A stretch of 40,691 nucleotides of DNA from Jaaginema sp046541115. GTDB taxonomy: Bacteria > Cyanobacteriota > Cyanobacteriia > Cyanobacteriales > Spirulinaceae. Within the stretch, counting starts at the first letter, position 1. Each line of letters opens with the position of its first letter. The stretch is from contig JBKHDX010000006.1 of the NCBI GenBank assembly GCA_046541115.1, positions 1 to 40,691 on the forward strand, given 5' to 3'. A program made the position numbers and the translations under genes. Shown one piece after another: positions 25,031-34,251 of this stretch. The notes beneath the pieces were generated by a model, which saw only the letters and a list, made by a program, of their open reading frames with translations, did no database searches and was not told where the DNA came from.

Positions 25031-25066
25031 ACCAACAACCAACAACAAACAACCAACAACAACCTA
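25031..25066. repeat. Heptamer-periodic repeat (AACAACC type)
   Basis: Tandem CCAACAA/CAAACAA-like units end at the stop codon of the reverse gene starting at 25585. Confidence 0.55.
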
Positions 25067-25585
25067 AAACTGACTCAACGAATAACTCGCTAAATTTTCC
25101 GGTTCCAACTCTTTTAAAATCTTCTCCGCTTGTTGCTTCCAACCCACCGAAGTTCCCTTAAAAACCACCAAAAACTTGTCTTCCTTTAACGCCTTTTGGT
25201 AAGGCAAATTTGTGGGTTGATCTTCATCCGGCGACAAAATCAAACCGCCCCCAATAAAAGCACTTCCCATTGCACCCCCCATCGCACCCAGTAAACCCCC
25301 CAAAAAATGATTCCCCAAAGCACCCGCCGACGGTAACAGATAATAACCCGTTTGCAGATTAAACAGAAACCCCCCCACAAAGCCAAACGGCACCAACCAA
25401 ATTGCCATACGAAGCGCTCGTTTGCGGGCTTTAGCCGTCGGATTCGCCAACCCCACCTCCTCAGCACTAAAATAACCGCGACCAATAATCGCAATTTGAT
25501 CTTGCGGTAAACCCGCCTTTTCCAATTGAGTATAAGCCGCCTCCGCTTGCATACGGTCTGGCAAAATAGCAACTAAATAATTCAT
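25064..25585 (-). CDS. YflT/general-stress-like membrane protein
   Basis: From ATG 25585, preceded by a GGGGG-rich ribosome-binding site at 25591-25595, the protein is 173 residues; an upstream start 20 codons earlier is rejected for that reason. Residues 1-35 (YLVAILPDRMQAEAAYTQLEKAGLP) resemble the small flavodoxin-like stress module found in general stress proteins. Two hydrophobic, glycine-rich segments follow (about 62-82 and 95-125, GGLLGAMGGAMGSAFIGGG), looking like a glycine-zipper hairpin in a membrane. A soluble C-terminal domain of about 40 residues closes it. It is divergent from serA. Function is unknown; the family call is loose. Confidence 0.7.
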   Translation of the reverse strand: MNYLVAILPDRMQAEAAYTQLEKAGLPQDQIAIIGRGYFSAEEVGLANPTAKARKRALRMAIWLVPFGFVGGFLFNLQTGYYLLPSAGALGNHFLGGLLGAMGGAMGSAFIGGGLILSPDEDQPTNLPYQKALKEDKFLVVFKGTSVGWKQQAEKILKELEPENLASYSLSQF

Positions 25586-25759
25586 AAAATTCCCCCGAAA
25601 GTTTATAATGACCAATCCCACTCTTGGGCATGATGACAAAGGCAATCAGACTGCCCCAAAGCAATGATAAACTGAACTGGAGTTAAGCTCGCAAAGCCTC
25701 CATCACCGAACAAAATAAACTCCCCGACATCGGGACAACGCTTACCGTACAAACTTGAT

Positions 25760-27340
25760 ATGTCAAAGGTTCTCGTCTCTGACCCCATCGCTGAAGCTGG
25801 AATAGAAATTCTCTCCCAAGTCGCCCAAGTAGATGTTAAAACTGGGCTGTCTCCAGAGGAACTCGTCAAAATTATTTCCGAATATGACGCACTTATGATC
25901 CGTTCGGGAACCCGCGTCACCGCCGAGGTGATTGAAGCCGGAACGCAGCTCAAAATTATTGGTCGGGCTGGTGTCGGTGTCGATAACGTCGATATTCCCG
26001 CCGCCACCCGTCGCGGCATTGTGGTGGTGAATTCCCCTGAAGGCAACACCACCGCCGCCGCCGAACACGCCCTAGCCATGATGATGTCTTTATCCCGTCA
26101 TATTCCTGCCGCGAATCAATCGGTCAAAGAAAACCGGTGGGAACGCAAAAAATTCATGGGAACTGAAGTCTACAAAAAAACCCTAGGGGTAGTCGGACTT
26201 GGTAAAATTGGCTCCCATGTCGCTGGAGTCGCAAAGGCCATGGGCATGAAACTCTTAGCTTATGACCCCTTTATTTCCACCGAACGGGCCGAACAACTCG
26301 GCTGTCGCTTAGTTGACCTCGACCTATTGTTTAGCGAAGCCGATTACATTACCCTCCACGTCCCCAAAACCCCAGAAACCACCAACTTAATTAATGCCGA
26401 AGTTCTGGGCAAAATGAAACCCACCACCCGCATTATCAACTGTGCTAGGGGTGGCATTGTAGACGAAGCTGCCTTAGCTGATGCCGTTCGCGACGGTAAA
26501 ATTGCCGGGGCTGCTTTAGATGTCTTTGTCAGCGAACCTTTAGGGGAATCGCCGTTGCGGGATTTAGGGGAAAAAGTCATTCTCACCCCCCACTTAGGGG
26601 CATCTACCGAAGAAGCCCAAGTGAATGTGGCCGTTGATGTGGCCGAGCAAATCCGCGATGTCTTATTAGATTTACCAGCCCGGTCTGCGGTAAATATACC
26701 GGGATTGAATCCCAATGTCCTCGAACAACTCAAGCCTTACCTCAAACTGGCTGAAACCTTGGGGAACTTAGTCAGTCAAATCGCTGGGGGACGTATCGAC
26801 CGCTTAGAAGTTCGTCTGCAAGGGGATTTGGCCACCAGCCAAAGTCAACCCATTGTCCTAGCTTCTCTGAAGGGCTTATTGTCTCAAGCCTTGCGCGAAC
26901 GGGTTAATTACGTTAATGCCAGCATCGAAGCCAAAGAACGGGGCGTGCGCGTCATCGAAACCAAAGACGCAGCCGCCGGAGATTATCCCGGTTCTCTGCA
27001 TCTGGCAGCCCACGGTTCTTTAGGAGAACATTCGGTAACTGGGGCATTACTCAGCGATGGTGAAATCCGCATTACTAATTTAGATGGTTTTCCCATTAAC
27101 GTACCACCGAGCAACTATATGTTATTTACCCTCCACCGGGATATGCCGGGGATTATTGGCCGCATTGGTTCGTTGTTGGGGAACTTCAACGTCAACATTG
27201 CCAGTATGCAAGTCGGGCGTAAAATCGTGCGAGGTGATGCCGTAATGGTCTTGAGCCTTGACGATCCCCTTCCTGACGGTATTCTGACCGAAATCAATCA
27301 AATTCCAGGGATTCGCGATGCTTATACCGTGGCGCTGTAG
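25760..27340 (+). CDS. serA: D-3-phosphoglycerate dehydrogenase
   Basis: First enzyme of phosphoserine-pathway serine synthesis, oxidising 3-phosphoglycerate with NAD. At 526 residues it is the long type with substrate- and nucleotide-binding domains, an ASB (allosteric substrate-binding) domain and a C-terminal ACT domain. Visible signatures: VGLGKIGSHVA (NAD fold), NCARGGIVDE with the catalytic arginine, TPHLGAST with the catalytic histidine, and the ACT core MLFTLHRDMPGIIGRIG ending near residue 520. ACT domains in this family usually mediate feedback by serine. It is monocistronic; 173 bases separate it from the divergent stress-like gene. Confidence 0.96.
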   Translation: MSKVLVSDPIAEAGIEILSQVAQVDVKTGLSPEELVKIISEYDALMIRSGTRVTAEVIEAGTQLKIIGRAGVGVDNVDIPAATRRGIVVVNSPEGNTTAAAEHALAMMMSLSRHIPAANQSVKENRWERKKFMGTEVYKKTLGVVGLGKIGSHVAGVAKAMGMKLLAYDPFISTERAEQLGCRLVDLDLLFSEADYITLHVPKTPETTNLINAEVLGKMKPTTRIINCARGGIVDEAALADAVRDGKIAGAALDVFVSEPLGESPLRDLGEKVILTPHLGASTEEAQVNVAVDVAEQIRDVLLDLPARSAVNIPGLNPNVLEQLKPYLKLAETLGNLVSQIAGGRIDRLEVRLQGDLATSQSQPIVLASLKGLLSQALRERVNYVNASIEAKERGVRVIETKDAAAGDYPGSLHLAAHGSLGEHSVTGALLSDGEIRITNLDGFPINVPPSNYMLFTLHRDMPGIIGRIGSLLGNFNVNIASMQVGRKIVRGDAVMVLSLDDPLPDGILTEINQIPGIRDAYTVAL

Positions 27341-27352
27341 TTGTTGGATAAG

Positions 27353-27561
27353 ACTAATAACCCATGATTATTAGTGACAAGTGATAGTTTTGGCATTATT
27401 GTCAAGTGTGGGGTAGGGGCGTAGTTGCTTGACCAATTCTCTTTTTTTGTGCCAGACAAGTGCCTAAAAGCGGGTTAGATTGGATGAGGAAACTTCGTTC
27501 CTACAAGATTCGATGGTTTTTTGGGTAACAGGCTTGATGCCGCGCTCAACTTGTCACTAAT
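27353..27561. repeat. Inverted-repeat-bounded intergenic segment after serA
   Basis: An 8-bp hairpin (27353-27360 with 27368-27375) is followed by a segment whose ends are perfect 12-bp inverted repeats, ATTAGTGACAAG (27370-27381) and CTTGTCACTAAT (27550-27561). No frame of note lies between. TAATGAC/CAATGAC and AATTGGT heptamer units continue to about 27602. Confidence 0.5.
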
Positions 27562-27605
27562 GACCAATGACCAAAAAATGTTTAATTGGTAATTGGTAAT
27601 TGCTT

Positions 27606-28499
27606 ATGGCCAATAGCTGGTGGGAAATTCAGATTGTTTGCGATCCAAGTGCTGAAGATTTAATTTTTTGGCGATTGGATAGTTTTGGCTGTAGTGGCAC
27701 TGCGAGTGAAAAGAAAAGTCATTCCCTGCTGCTGCGATCCTATCTGCCCGAAGAAGAAGCCCAACTGCTGGACTTAGCAGCTTTGTCATTGTGGCTGCGT
27801 CAAGATGCGTTGGTATCTGGCATCAAAATTCCTAAAATGCGCTGGCATTTGATTGACGAAGAAGACTGGGCTAGTAGTTGGAAACAACATTGGCAACCCC
27901 AAATGATTGGGGATTTGTTTGTCGTTTGTCCGGCTTGGTTACCCGTTCCCGAAGAAGCTCGCGATCGCCTCTGCATTTTACTCGATCCGGGAGCGGCTTT
28001 TGGCACGGGAACTCACCCCACCACCCAACTCTGTCTAGACTCGATTGAAATGCGCCTCAGCGAAGACCCGGAAAAGATGGTGATGGCTGATATTGGCTGT
28101 GGTTCGGGGATTTTATCGATTGGGGCGGCATTGATGGGTATAAAGCAGGTTTACGGCGTTGATATTGACTCCCTCGCGGTCAAAGCGGCTCGGAACAATC
28201 GTACCCTCAATAACATCGATCCTAACCGCATTGTTATCGAAAAAGGCAGCATTCAAAAAGTTGCTCAATTGTTAACTGAACCTGTAGACGGCTTGGTTTG
28301 TAATATTTTGGCGGAGGTCATTATTGATTTAATTCCCCAAATGACTGAGATTGTTAAACCCAAAGGTTGGGCAATTTTAAGTGGTATTCTTCTCGACCAA
28401 GCCAAACCCATTGCCGACACCCTCGAAGCCCATGGTTGGGTGGTTGCAACTTTGTGGAAAAAGCAGGAATGGTGTTGTTTTAATGTCCGACGAGCTTAG
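27606..28499 (+). CDS. prmA: Ribosomal protein L11 methyltransferase
   Basis: PrmA trimethylates ribosomal protein L11 using S-adenosylmethionine. From ATG 27606 the protein is 297 residues; a TTG two codons upstream is less likely. An N-terminal substrate-recognition domain (about 1-95) leads to the motif LLDPGAAFGTGTHPTT, diagnostic of the family, then the SAM-binding ADIGCGSGILSIGAA, VDIDSLAVKAARNN and NILAEVIIDL. The C terminus KKQEWCCFNVRR is also typical. Heptamer repeats precede the start directly, so little room remains for a promoter close by. Confidence 0.95.
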   Translation: MANSWWEIQIVCDPSAEDLIFWRLDSFGCSGTASEKKSHSLLLRSYLPEEEAQLLDLAALSLWLRQDALVSGIKIPKMRWHLIDEEDWASSWKQHWQPQMIGDLFVVCPAWLPVPEEARDRLCILLDPGAAFGTGTHPTTQLCLDSIEMRLSEDPEKMVMADIGCGSGILSIGAALMGIKQVYGVDIDSLAVKAARNNRTLNNIDPNRIVIEKGSIQKVAQLLTEPVDGLVCNILAEVIIDLIPQMTEIVKPKGWAILSGILLDQAKPIADTLEAHGWVVATLWKKQEWCCFNVRRA

Positions 28500-28503
28500 C
28501 TTT

Positions 28504-28608
28504 TTTCAGTTATCAGTCATCAGTTTTTTAGGCAGTAGGCTTGTAGGGGCGCTCTTTTCCCCGCCCAACAACCAACAACCAACAATCAATAACCAATAAC
28601 CAGTAACC
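28504..28608. repeat. Dispersed repeats between prmA and the glycosyltransferase
   Basis: Positions 28504-28540 repeat the CAGTTAT/CAGTCAT block and GGCAGTAGGC tail also found at about 13644-13677. Positions 28563-28608 are AACCAAC/AACCAAT-type heptamers. Confidence 0.65.
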
Positions 28609-28609
28609 A

Positions 28610-30460
28610 ATGACAAATAATAGGTATATCGCGATCGCGGGACTAACTTTTGTTTGCGTTTTAGCGTTTATTTGGCAGTTGGGCAGTACAGGTTTAGTCG
28701 ATGAAACTGAGCCGTTATTTGCCGAGGCTGCCCGTCAAATGACGGTAACCGGGGATTGGATTACGCCCTATTTCAATGGTGAGACTCGCTTCGATAAACC
28801 GCCGTTGATTTATTGGTTGATGGCGATCGCGTATAACATTTTAGGGGTCAATGCTTGGGCGGCCCGTTTGCCTTCTGCCCTGTCCGCGATCGCCCTTACA
28901 ATCGGCGTTTTCCTCATTCTGCGTTACTTCGGCTATGCTACCCCCAAAGCGGCAAAATCTCCGACCTCCCCCCGCAAACAACTCTGGTTAGCCGCTGGAA
29001 TTGGGGCAACCCTAAATGCTTTTAATATCCAAACCCTGGTTTGGGCGCGGACGGGGGTTTCGGATATGCTGTTGAGTGCTTGTATGGGGCTATCTCTCAT
29101 TAGCTTTTTTTGGGGTTATGTCACCGCAGAAAAGCAACAACTCCCCGCAGATGGGACATCCGAAGCGAGTCATACAAAGTCTGCCCTCGCGAAAGACAAG
29201 GAAATAAAAGGGAAAAACCATAGTTGGTTTTCTGTTCCCAATAAGGGATATTTAGGGTTTTATATTTTTGCCGGATTAGCCGTCCTCGCGAAAGGCCCGA
29301 TTGGTATTGTGCTACCGGGTTTGAGTTTGATTATTTTTAGCCTTTATTTCGGTAATTTCTGGAAATTATTGCGAGAAGTTGGTGTAGTTGTTGGCAGCGC
29401 AATTTTCTTTGTGATTACTGTGCCTTGGTACGTTTTAGTCACTCTTGCCAACGGTCAAACTTATATCGATTCTTTCTTTGGATATCACAACTTTGAACGT
29501 TTCACAGGGGTAGTGAATAATCACGCTGCACCCTGGTATTTTTACTTTTTGGTGGTTTTTGTCGGATTTCTACCTTGGTCGGTGTATTTGCCCCTCGCGA
29601 TCGCCCGTCTGCGTTTTTGGCAGCGTTCCCATTGGCAACAGCAACCCCGTCACAGTCATCTGGGGATATTAGCTTTGGCTTGGTTTGTGGCGATTTTTGG
29701 CTTTTTTACCATTGCTGTAACGAAGTTGCCCAGTTATACCTTGCCTTTACTACCGGCGGCGGCGATTATCGTGGCTTTATTCTGGAGTGATGAACTGACT
29801 CGCGATTTGGATAAATATCCGTCTCACTTGGATTTTAAGCACAACTGGGGACGTTTAATCAGTGGAGGATTGAATTTGATTGTCGCGATCGCGATGACGA
29901 TTGCCATTTTCATCAGTCCTAATCTCATCGGTTACGATCCCGTTGCGCCCAACTTTGGCGAACTGTTTGCTGCAACTGGGTTACAGTGGCGCGGGGCGAT
30001 AATCTGGGGGCTTACCAGTGTCGCGATCGCCCTGTTAATCTGGCGCAAAAATACCTGGCGTTGGCTGCTTCCGGTGAATCTGATGGCCTTTACTCTTTTT
30101 CTCGCGATCGTCCTCACTCCTGCCCTCGATTTTGTCGATCGCGTCCGTCAAGAACCCATCCGCGATTTAGCCGCCACAATTATCGAAGAACAGCAGCCCA
30201 ACGAACCAATTTTTATGATGGGTTTCAGAAAGCCCACCTTAGTTTTCTATACCCAAAAACCTGTCCGTTATGTCTATGCCCAAGACGACACCCAAGCCTC
30301 TCTCCACCAAAATCCCCCCAGCAGCGATACAGTTTTGATGGTGGGACAGCCTACAGGTATTACAAATGCTTTCAACCTTCAGCCTGACGAATACCAAGAT
30401 TTAGGTCAAAGAGGTGCTTATCAATTAGTACGGATTGAAGTAGATCGGTTGTTGCAATAA
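28610..30460 (+). CDS. ArnT-like glycosyltransferase family 39 membrane protein
   Basis: The 616-residue polytopic membrane protein of the protein-mannosyltransferase/ArnT group transfers sugars from polyprenyl-phosphate donors. The catalytic first periplasmic loop shows LVDETEPLFAEAARQM with the key acidic residues, then FNGETRFDKPPLIYW. About eleven hydrophobic segments can be counted through residue 510; the last 110 residues form a soluble C-terminal domain (FMMGFRKPTLVFYTQKPV). The acceptor could be lipid A-like, glycolipid or protein and cannot be read from sequence. It converges on potA, with only 14 bases between the stop codons. Confidence 0.88.
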   Translation: MTNNRYIAIAGLTFVCVLAFIWQLGSTGLVDETEPLFAEAARQMTVTGDWITPYFNGETRFDKPPLIYWLMAIAYNILGVNAWAARLPSALSAIALTIGVFLILRYFGYATPKAAKSPTSPRKQLWLAAGIGATLNAFNIQTLVWARTGVSDMLLSACMGLSLISFFWGYVTAEKQQLPADGTSEASHTKSALAKDKEIKGKNHSWFSVPNKGYLGFYIFAGLAVLAKGPIGIVLPGLSLIIFSLYFGNFWKLLREVGVVVGSAIFFVITVPWYVLVTLANGQTYIDSFFGYHNFERFTGVVNNHAAPWYFYFLVVFVGFLPWSVYLPLAIARLRFWQRSHWQQQPRHSHLGILALAWFVAIFGFFTIAVTKLPSYTLPLLPAAAIIVALFWSDELTRDLDKYPSHLDFKHNWGRLISGGLNLIVAIAMTIAIFISPNLIGYDPVAPNFGELFAATGLQWRGAIIWGLTSVAIALLIWRKNTWRWLLPVNLMAFTLFLAIVLTPALDFVDRVRQEPIRDLAATIIEEQQPNEPIFMMGFRKPTLVFYTQKPVRYVYAQDDTQASLHQNPPSSDTVLMVGQPTGITNAFNLQPDEYQDLGQRGAYQLVRIEVDRLLQ

Positions 30461-30474
30461 TCGACTAAAAATAA

Positions 30475-31599
30475 TTAAACCGTCACTGGTGTAGGAATAG
30501 CAGCATCTTCGAGGAGAATGCGGATATTTTCGGGGGCTAATTTTACCTTAACCGCTTGACCAATGACGGAAGTATTGAAACGTTCTTGTTGTAGGTTTTG
30601 GCGACGGACGACAATGGTGCTGCTAGGGGTTAAGCGGACGACAAAGCGGGTATCTGTACCTAAGTAAATGACATCTTCGACTATCGCGGGGATACAGTAG
30701 TTTTTGTCCGTATCTGCTGAATACAGCATGATTTTTTCAGGACGAATCGCGAGGGTGACATAGCGATCGCGCGCAATTGGTGTGTCATGCTGAACGCTGA
30801 GGGGGAGGGTTTCGTCTACGAGAATTTGGACGCGATCGCCTTCGCTGCCCATTACTTTTCCGGTTAGGAAGTTGGTTTCCCCGATAAAGTCCGCCACAAA
30901 GCGCGATCGCGGGTTTTCGTAAATCTCGCTAGGCGTACCCACTTGTAACACCTTACCGCCATTCATCACGGCAATGCGATCGGACATGGTAAGGGCTTCT
31001 TCTTGGTCGTGGGTAACGTAAATAAAGGTAATCCTCACCTGACGCTGCATCGATTTAAGTTCAAACTGCATTTCCTTTCGCAGTTTCAAATCTAACGCCC
31101 CCAAAGGTTCGTCAAACAGCAATACTTCGGGGCGTTTGACTAAAGCCCTCGCCAGGGCAACTCGTTGCTGCTGACCCCCGGAAAGCTGCCGAGGACGGCG
31201 ATTTTCGAGGCCATTGAGGCGTACTAAGGCTAAAGCATCCCCTACCCTGGTTTTAATTTCAGAAGTAGCTACTTTGTCCATCTGCAAGCCAAAGGCGACG
31301 TTTTCGGCAACAGTGAGATGGGGAAATAAGGCGTAGTTTTGAAATACAGTATTCACGGGACGATCGAAGGGAGGGCGATCGCCCATGGGTTGACCGTGAA
31401 TGAAAATTTCCCCTGATGTCGGCACATCAAAACCCGCGATCGCTCGCAGTAGCGTGGTTTTACCGCATCCCGACGGGCCCAAAAGCGAGAAAAATTCCCC
31501 CTCGGCAATTTGTAAATTAACGTTATCGACTGCCAGAAAATCTCGATTATTTTGACCTTTATAAACTTTGCTAATGTCTTTGAGTTCAACTGCGTGCAT
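30475..31599 (-). CDS. potA: Spermidine/putrescine ABC transporter ATPase
   Basis: The 374-residue protein has the ATPase domain followed by a TOBE regulatory domain. Walker A is GPSGCGKTT at 41-49, the signature is LSGGQQQRV, Walker B VLLFDEPLGALD and switch THDQEEAL. Residues about 240-365 are the TOBE barrel. Sequence alone would allow other CUT1/opine-type substrates, but gene order potB-potC-potD-potA supports polyamine import. It is separated from potD by a 287-base gap, so it may be expressed less tightly than the rest. Confidence 0.9.
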   Translation of the reverse strand: MHAVELKDISKVYKGQNNRDFLAVDNVNLQIAEGEFFSLLGPSGCGKTTLLRAIAGFDVPTSGEIFIHGQPMGDRPPFDRPVNTVFQNYALFPHLTVAENVAFGLQMDKVATSEIKTRVGDALALVRLNGLENRRPRQLSGGQQQRVALARALVKRPEVLLFDEPLGALDLKLRKEMQFELKSMQRQVRITFIYVTHDQEEALTMSDRIAVMNGGKVLQVGTPSEIYENPRSRFVADFIGETNFLTGKVMGSEGDRVQILVDETLPLSVQHDTPIARDRYVTLAIRPEKIMLYSADTDKNYCIPAIVEDVIYLGTDTRFVVRLTPSSTIVVRRQNLQQERFNTSVIGQAVKVKLAPENIRILLEDAAIPTPVTV

Positions 31600-31886
31600 T
31601 GCTTTCCCCTTGCTGCATCAACCGCGATCCCCCATTATTTTAATCGAGGGGGGCGGCATAAATCCCGAAGTGGGTCGCAACGGGACGCTGATACATGGGA
31701 ATGCGGCTGTGAATGGGAGAATTGAGGGCTTGAATTTTCCCGGTGTGACTTGAAACTAAGGTTGTTGAACCGTCCCCGCCGAGAGAGTAAAAACTACAGT
31801 AATTAATCAATTCCAAAAAGCATCAAGACGCAAGACAAAACCGTGCAAAACTCCTTGGCTTGAGTTTTCAAAGAGTAAAATTCGCT
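31600..31886. other. Gap between potD and potA with open but unassigned frames
   Basis: No confident gene. A reverse-strand frame of about 48 codons runs between a TGA near 31825 and a TAA near 31642. It reads GGDGSTTLVSSHTG, then IPMYQRPVATHFGIYAAPLD at its end, without a clear start. A forward frame in the same bases is also open (GGGINPEVGRNGT). Either could be a gene remnant. Confidence 0.25.
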
Positions 31887-32960
31887 TTACCACAAACTCA
31901 CTTTCAATTCAGTCCAAGCATCATCATACAAAATGGTCGCTTCGCCAATATCGTGTAAATATTGTAATCTTTCGTACACTTCTGGAGGGGGATAAATGGC
32001 GGGATTGTTGCGATCGCTCTCCGCAATCAAGCCCTGTTCTAATGCCACTTTATTCGGCGTTGCATAAGCCACATAATTAGAAATTGCAGCGCTAATTTCT
32101 GGTTCTAGGGTAAAGTTAATAAACTTTTCTGCGAGTTCTTTATGGGGTGCATTTTTAGGAATAGCTAAGGTATCAACCCAGACAATCGACCCTTCTTTGG
32201 GAATCACATAACGCAAATCCGGGTTATCCGCCATTACTTGAAAAATATCCCCACTCCATTCGACTGCAAGATCGACTTCTCCTTGTTCGAGTAAGGTTTG
32301 TCCGGTATCAGGAGCAAATACAGAAATGACTTCTTTTTGGCGCAATAAATAGTCTTTTGCCTTTTCTATTATTGCCGGATCGGTGGTGTTGGGGTCTTCT
32401 CCTAGGTAAATTAAAACTAAGCCCAAAATGACTCGTAAATCTTCTACTAAAGCCACGCGGTTTTTAAATCTTGGGTCAAATAATGCCGTCCAACTGTCAA
32501 TTTCTCCCCCGGTTTCCTTAATGTTGTAGCCAATTCCTGCGGTTCCCCATTGATAAGCCACACTATACTGATTCCCCGGATCGAAGAAGTAATCGATAAA
32601 TTTATCATCTAAGTTTTTGAGGTTCGGAATGTTGTCGTGATTCAGCTTTTCTAACATTCCCAGTTTGATCATAATTTCGACATAATCTCCCGTGGGAACA
32701 ATCAGATCGTAACCGGGATTTCCGCCTCGCAGCTTTGCAAATAAAGACTCGTTACTATCGTAGGTTGAATAGTTAATTTTTGTGTTATATTTTTCTTCAA
32801 AAGCTGCGATTACTTCTGGGTCAATATAATCCGACCAATTGAAAATATTAAGAACATTCTCCTCGGAATTACTCAAAGGCATTAAAGGGCTACTCGCGCA
32901 ACTCACGGGGATAAAAGCGCTAAAGAGGAATAAAAGACAAAGCAGGATTATTCGTTTCAT
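31887..32960 (-). CDS. potD: Spermidine/putrescine-binding lipoprotein
   Basis: The 357-residue extracytoplasmic binding protein has a signal peptide with lipobox PVSC and lipidation at C21, then the PotD-type opening LNIFNWSDYIDPEVIAAFEEKY, and YDLIVPTGDYVEIMIKLGMLEKL. The central VAYQWGTAGIGYN and VDLAVEWSGDIFQVM correspond to the polyamine pocket with its acidic and aromatic residues. The C-terminal part (VYERLQYLHDIGEATILYDDAWTELK, read in pieces) is also family-like. It should deliver spermidine or putrescine to PotB/PotC. Confidence 0.93.
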   Translation of the reverse strand: MKRIILLCLLFLFSAFIPVSCASSPLMPLSNSEENVLNIFNWSDYIDPEVIAAFEEKYNTKINYSTYDSNESLFAKLRGGNPGYDLIVPTGDYVEIMIKLGMLEKLNHDNIPNLKNLDDKFIDYFFDPGNQYSVAYQWGTAGIGYNIKETGGEIDSWTALFDPRFKNRVALVEDLRVILGLVLIYLGEDPNTTDPAIIEKAKDYLLRQKEVISVFAPDTGQTLLEQGEVDLAVEWSGDIFQVMADNPDLRYVIPKEGSIVWVDTLAIPKNAPHKELAEKFINFTLEPEISAAISNYVAYATPNKVALEQGLIAESDRNNPAIYPPPEVYERLQYLHDIGEATILYDDAWTELKVSLW

Positions 32961-33318
32961 GGCTTTAATTTAGGCATAGTTTATTGTTGACTGTAGGTTG
33001 GGTTGAGAGACGAAACCCAACATGAGTTTAAAACTTAAAACTCGTTCCTAAGTTCTATAGCACTACGACCAAACATTAGGACATTGTGTAGGGTGGGCAT
33101 CGCCCACCATCTCTAGCTTTGAGCCTTTGTATTATGTCTCAAGGCACGAACGTAGTACTATATTTAGGAATTCTCCTGTTGAGGCTCTAACTTGTTATTA
33201 CGTCCCTTGTTTTTCCCTCGCAACAAGGTTAGTTTCCCTAATCTTATCAAACCTCTTAATTGAGACATATCCTCGTTTATTTGTTTTTGGGTTGAACCTA
33301 GAAACAAGCGTGTAATTC
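32961..33318. other. Repeat-bearing gap inside the pot operon
   Basis: Two small dispersed repeats lie here. One has 8-bp arms 32997-33004/33014-33021 (GTTGGGTT/AACCCAAC), a very common cyanobacterial interspersed motif. The other is a 7-bp hairpin 33092-33098/33102-33108 (GGTGGGC/GCCCACC). A possible 34-codon reverse frame is listed separately. Transcripts from potC to potD would have to pass through both hairpins. Confidence 0.55.
33164..33268 (-). CDS. Possible 34-residue peptide, unrecognised
   Basis: ATG 33266-33268 follows GAGG two bases upstream, and the frame runs to a TAA at 33164-33166. The product starts MSQLRGLIRLGKL and is strongly basic in the middle (RGKNKGRNNK). I do not recognise it. 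It lies between potC and potD on the same strand. Chance occurrence is quite possible. Confidence 0.2.
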   Translation of the reverse strand: MSQLRGLIRLGKLTLLRGKNKGRNNKLEPQQENS

Positions 33319-34185
33319 TTATCGACGATTGTCTTGGTTTTGGAGCATCATAGACCCTACAACCAACAATAACGAGGCTAACAACATTAATGTAGAAATA
33401 GCATTAATGGTGGGGGGAACGGGCTTTTTCACCAAGCCATAGACAAATAAAGGTAATGTAGTTGAACCCACCCCAGAGGTAAAGAAAGTAATCACAAAAT
33501 CATCTAAAGAAAGGGTAAACGCCAGCAACGCGCCACTTAATACTGCCGGGAAAATTAAAGGAAATGTAATCCGCCAAAATACCCGCCATTCGTTAGCCCC
33601 TAAATCTAAGGCGGCTTCTTCAATCGAGGGGTCAAGTTCGGCAATTCTTCCCCTAACTGTGACGGCTACAAAGGATATATTAAAGGCAACATGGCCGATA
33701 ATAATTGTGGGAAGTCCAAAGACTAAATAAGCGCCAGTTAATGTTTCAATAACTTGAAAAATTAAACTGAAAAATACCAGAAGGGCAACCCCCATGGTAA
33801 TATCAGGAATAATAATGGGGAGAAATAAGATTCCTTCTAATAACGAACGTCCGCGAAAACGGAAACGTTCTAAAGCGATCGCGATCGCAGTTCCCATTAT
33901 CGTTGCAAGTAGGGTGGAGATGATCCCCACAATCATACTATTTGAAAAGGCTTGCCAAATAATTTCCGAACCAATTTCCTCTGAACCGACGCTAAAGCCT
34001 GCCAATAAGCTTTCATACCATTTCAGGGTAAATCCTCGCCATACCGCATTGGTTCGAGAGTCGTTAAAGGAATAAATAACTAAAACAATAATCGGTAAAT
34101 ATAAAAAAAGTAGCCCTAAAATTGTAATAATCCAAAGGGCATATTTACCAAGAGAGCGAATTGTTAAATCTGCTTTTGGTTTCAT
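33319..34185 (-). CDS. potC: Spermidine/putrescine ABC transporter permease PotC
   Basis: From ATG 34185 the protein is 288 residues; a GTG 15 codons upstream would place it nearer the potB stop codon and cannot be excluded. Six hydrophobic segments are visible. The EAA loop that contacts PotA reads EEAALDLGANEWRVFWRITFP. The following membrane segment, LSGALLAFTLSLDDFVITFF, is typical of PotC/PotI. With PotB it forms the inner-membrane channel. The 357-base gap to potD on the downstream side carries dispersed repeats. Confidence 0.92.
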   Translation of the reverse strand: MKPKADLTIRSLGKYALWIITILGLLFLYLPIIVLVIYSFNDSRTNAVWRGFTLKWYESLLAGFSVGSEEIGSEIIWQAFSNSMIVGIISTLLATIMGTAIAIALERFRFRGRSLLEGILFLPIIIPDITMGVALLVFFSLIFQVIETLTGAYLVFGLPTIIIGHVAFNISFVAVTVRGRIAELDPSIEEAALDLGANEWRVFWRITFPLIFPAVLSGALLAFTLSLDDFVITFFTSGVGSTTLPLFVYGLVKKPVPPTINAISTLMLLASLLLVVGSMMLQNQDNRR

Positions 34186-34251
34186 TGAGGAAGGAAAGTT
34201 TGATTGAAGAATAAGGAAACAAGCAAACACAAATCAGGAATTTTCCCCGAT

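Noticed and set aside
33127..33315. Forward 62-residue frame between potC and potD
   Set aside because: No ribosome-binding site or family resemblance, and it lies opposite the operon direction in repeat-rich DNA.
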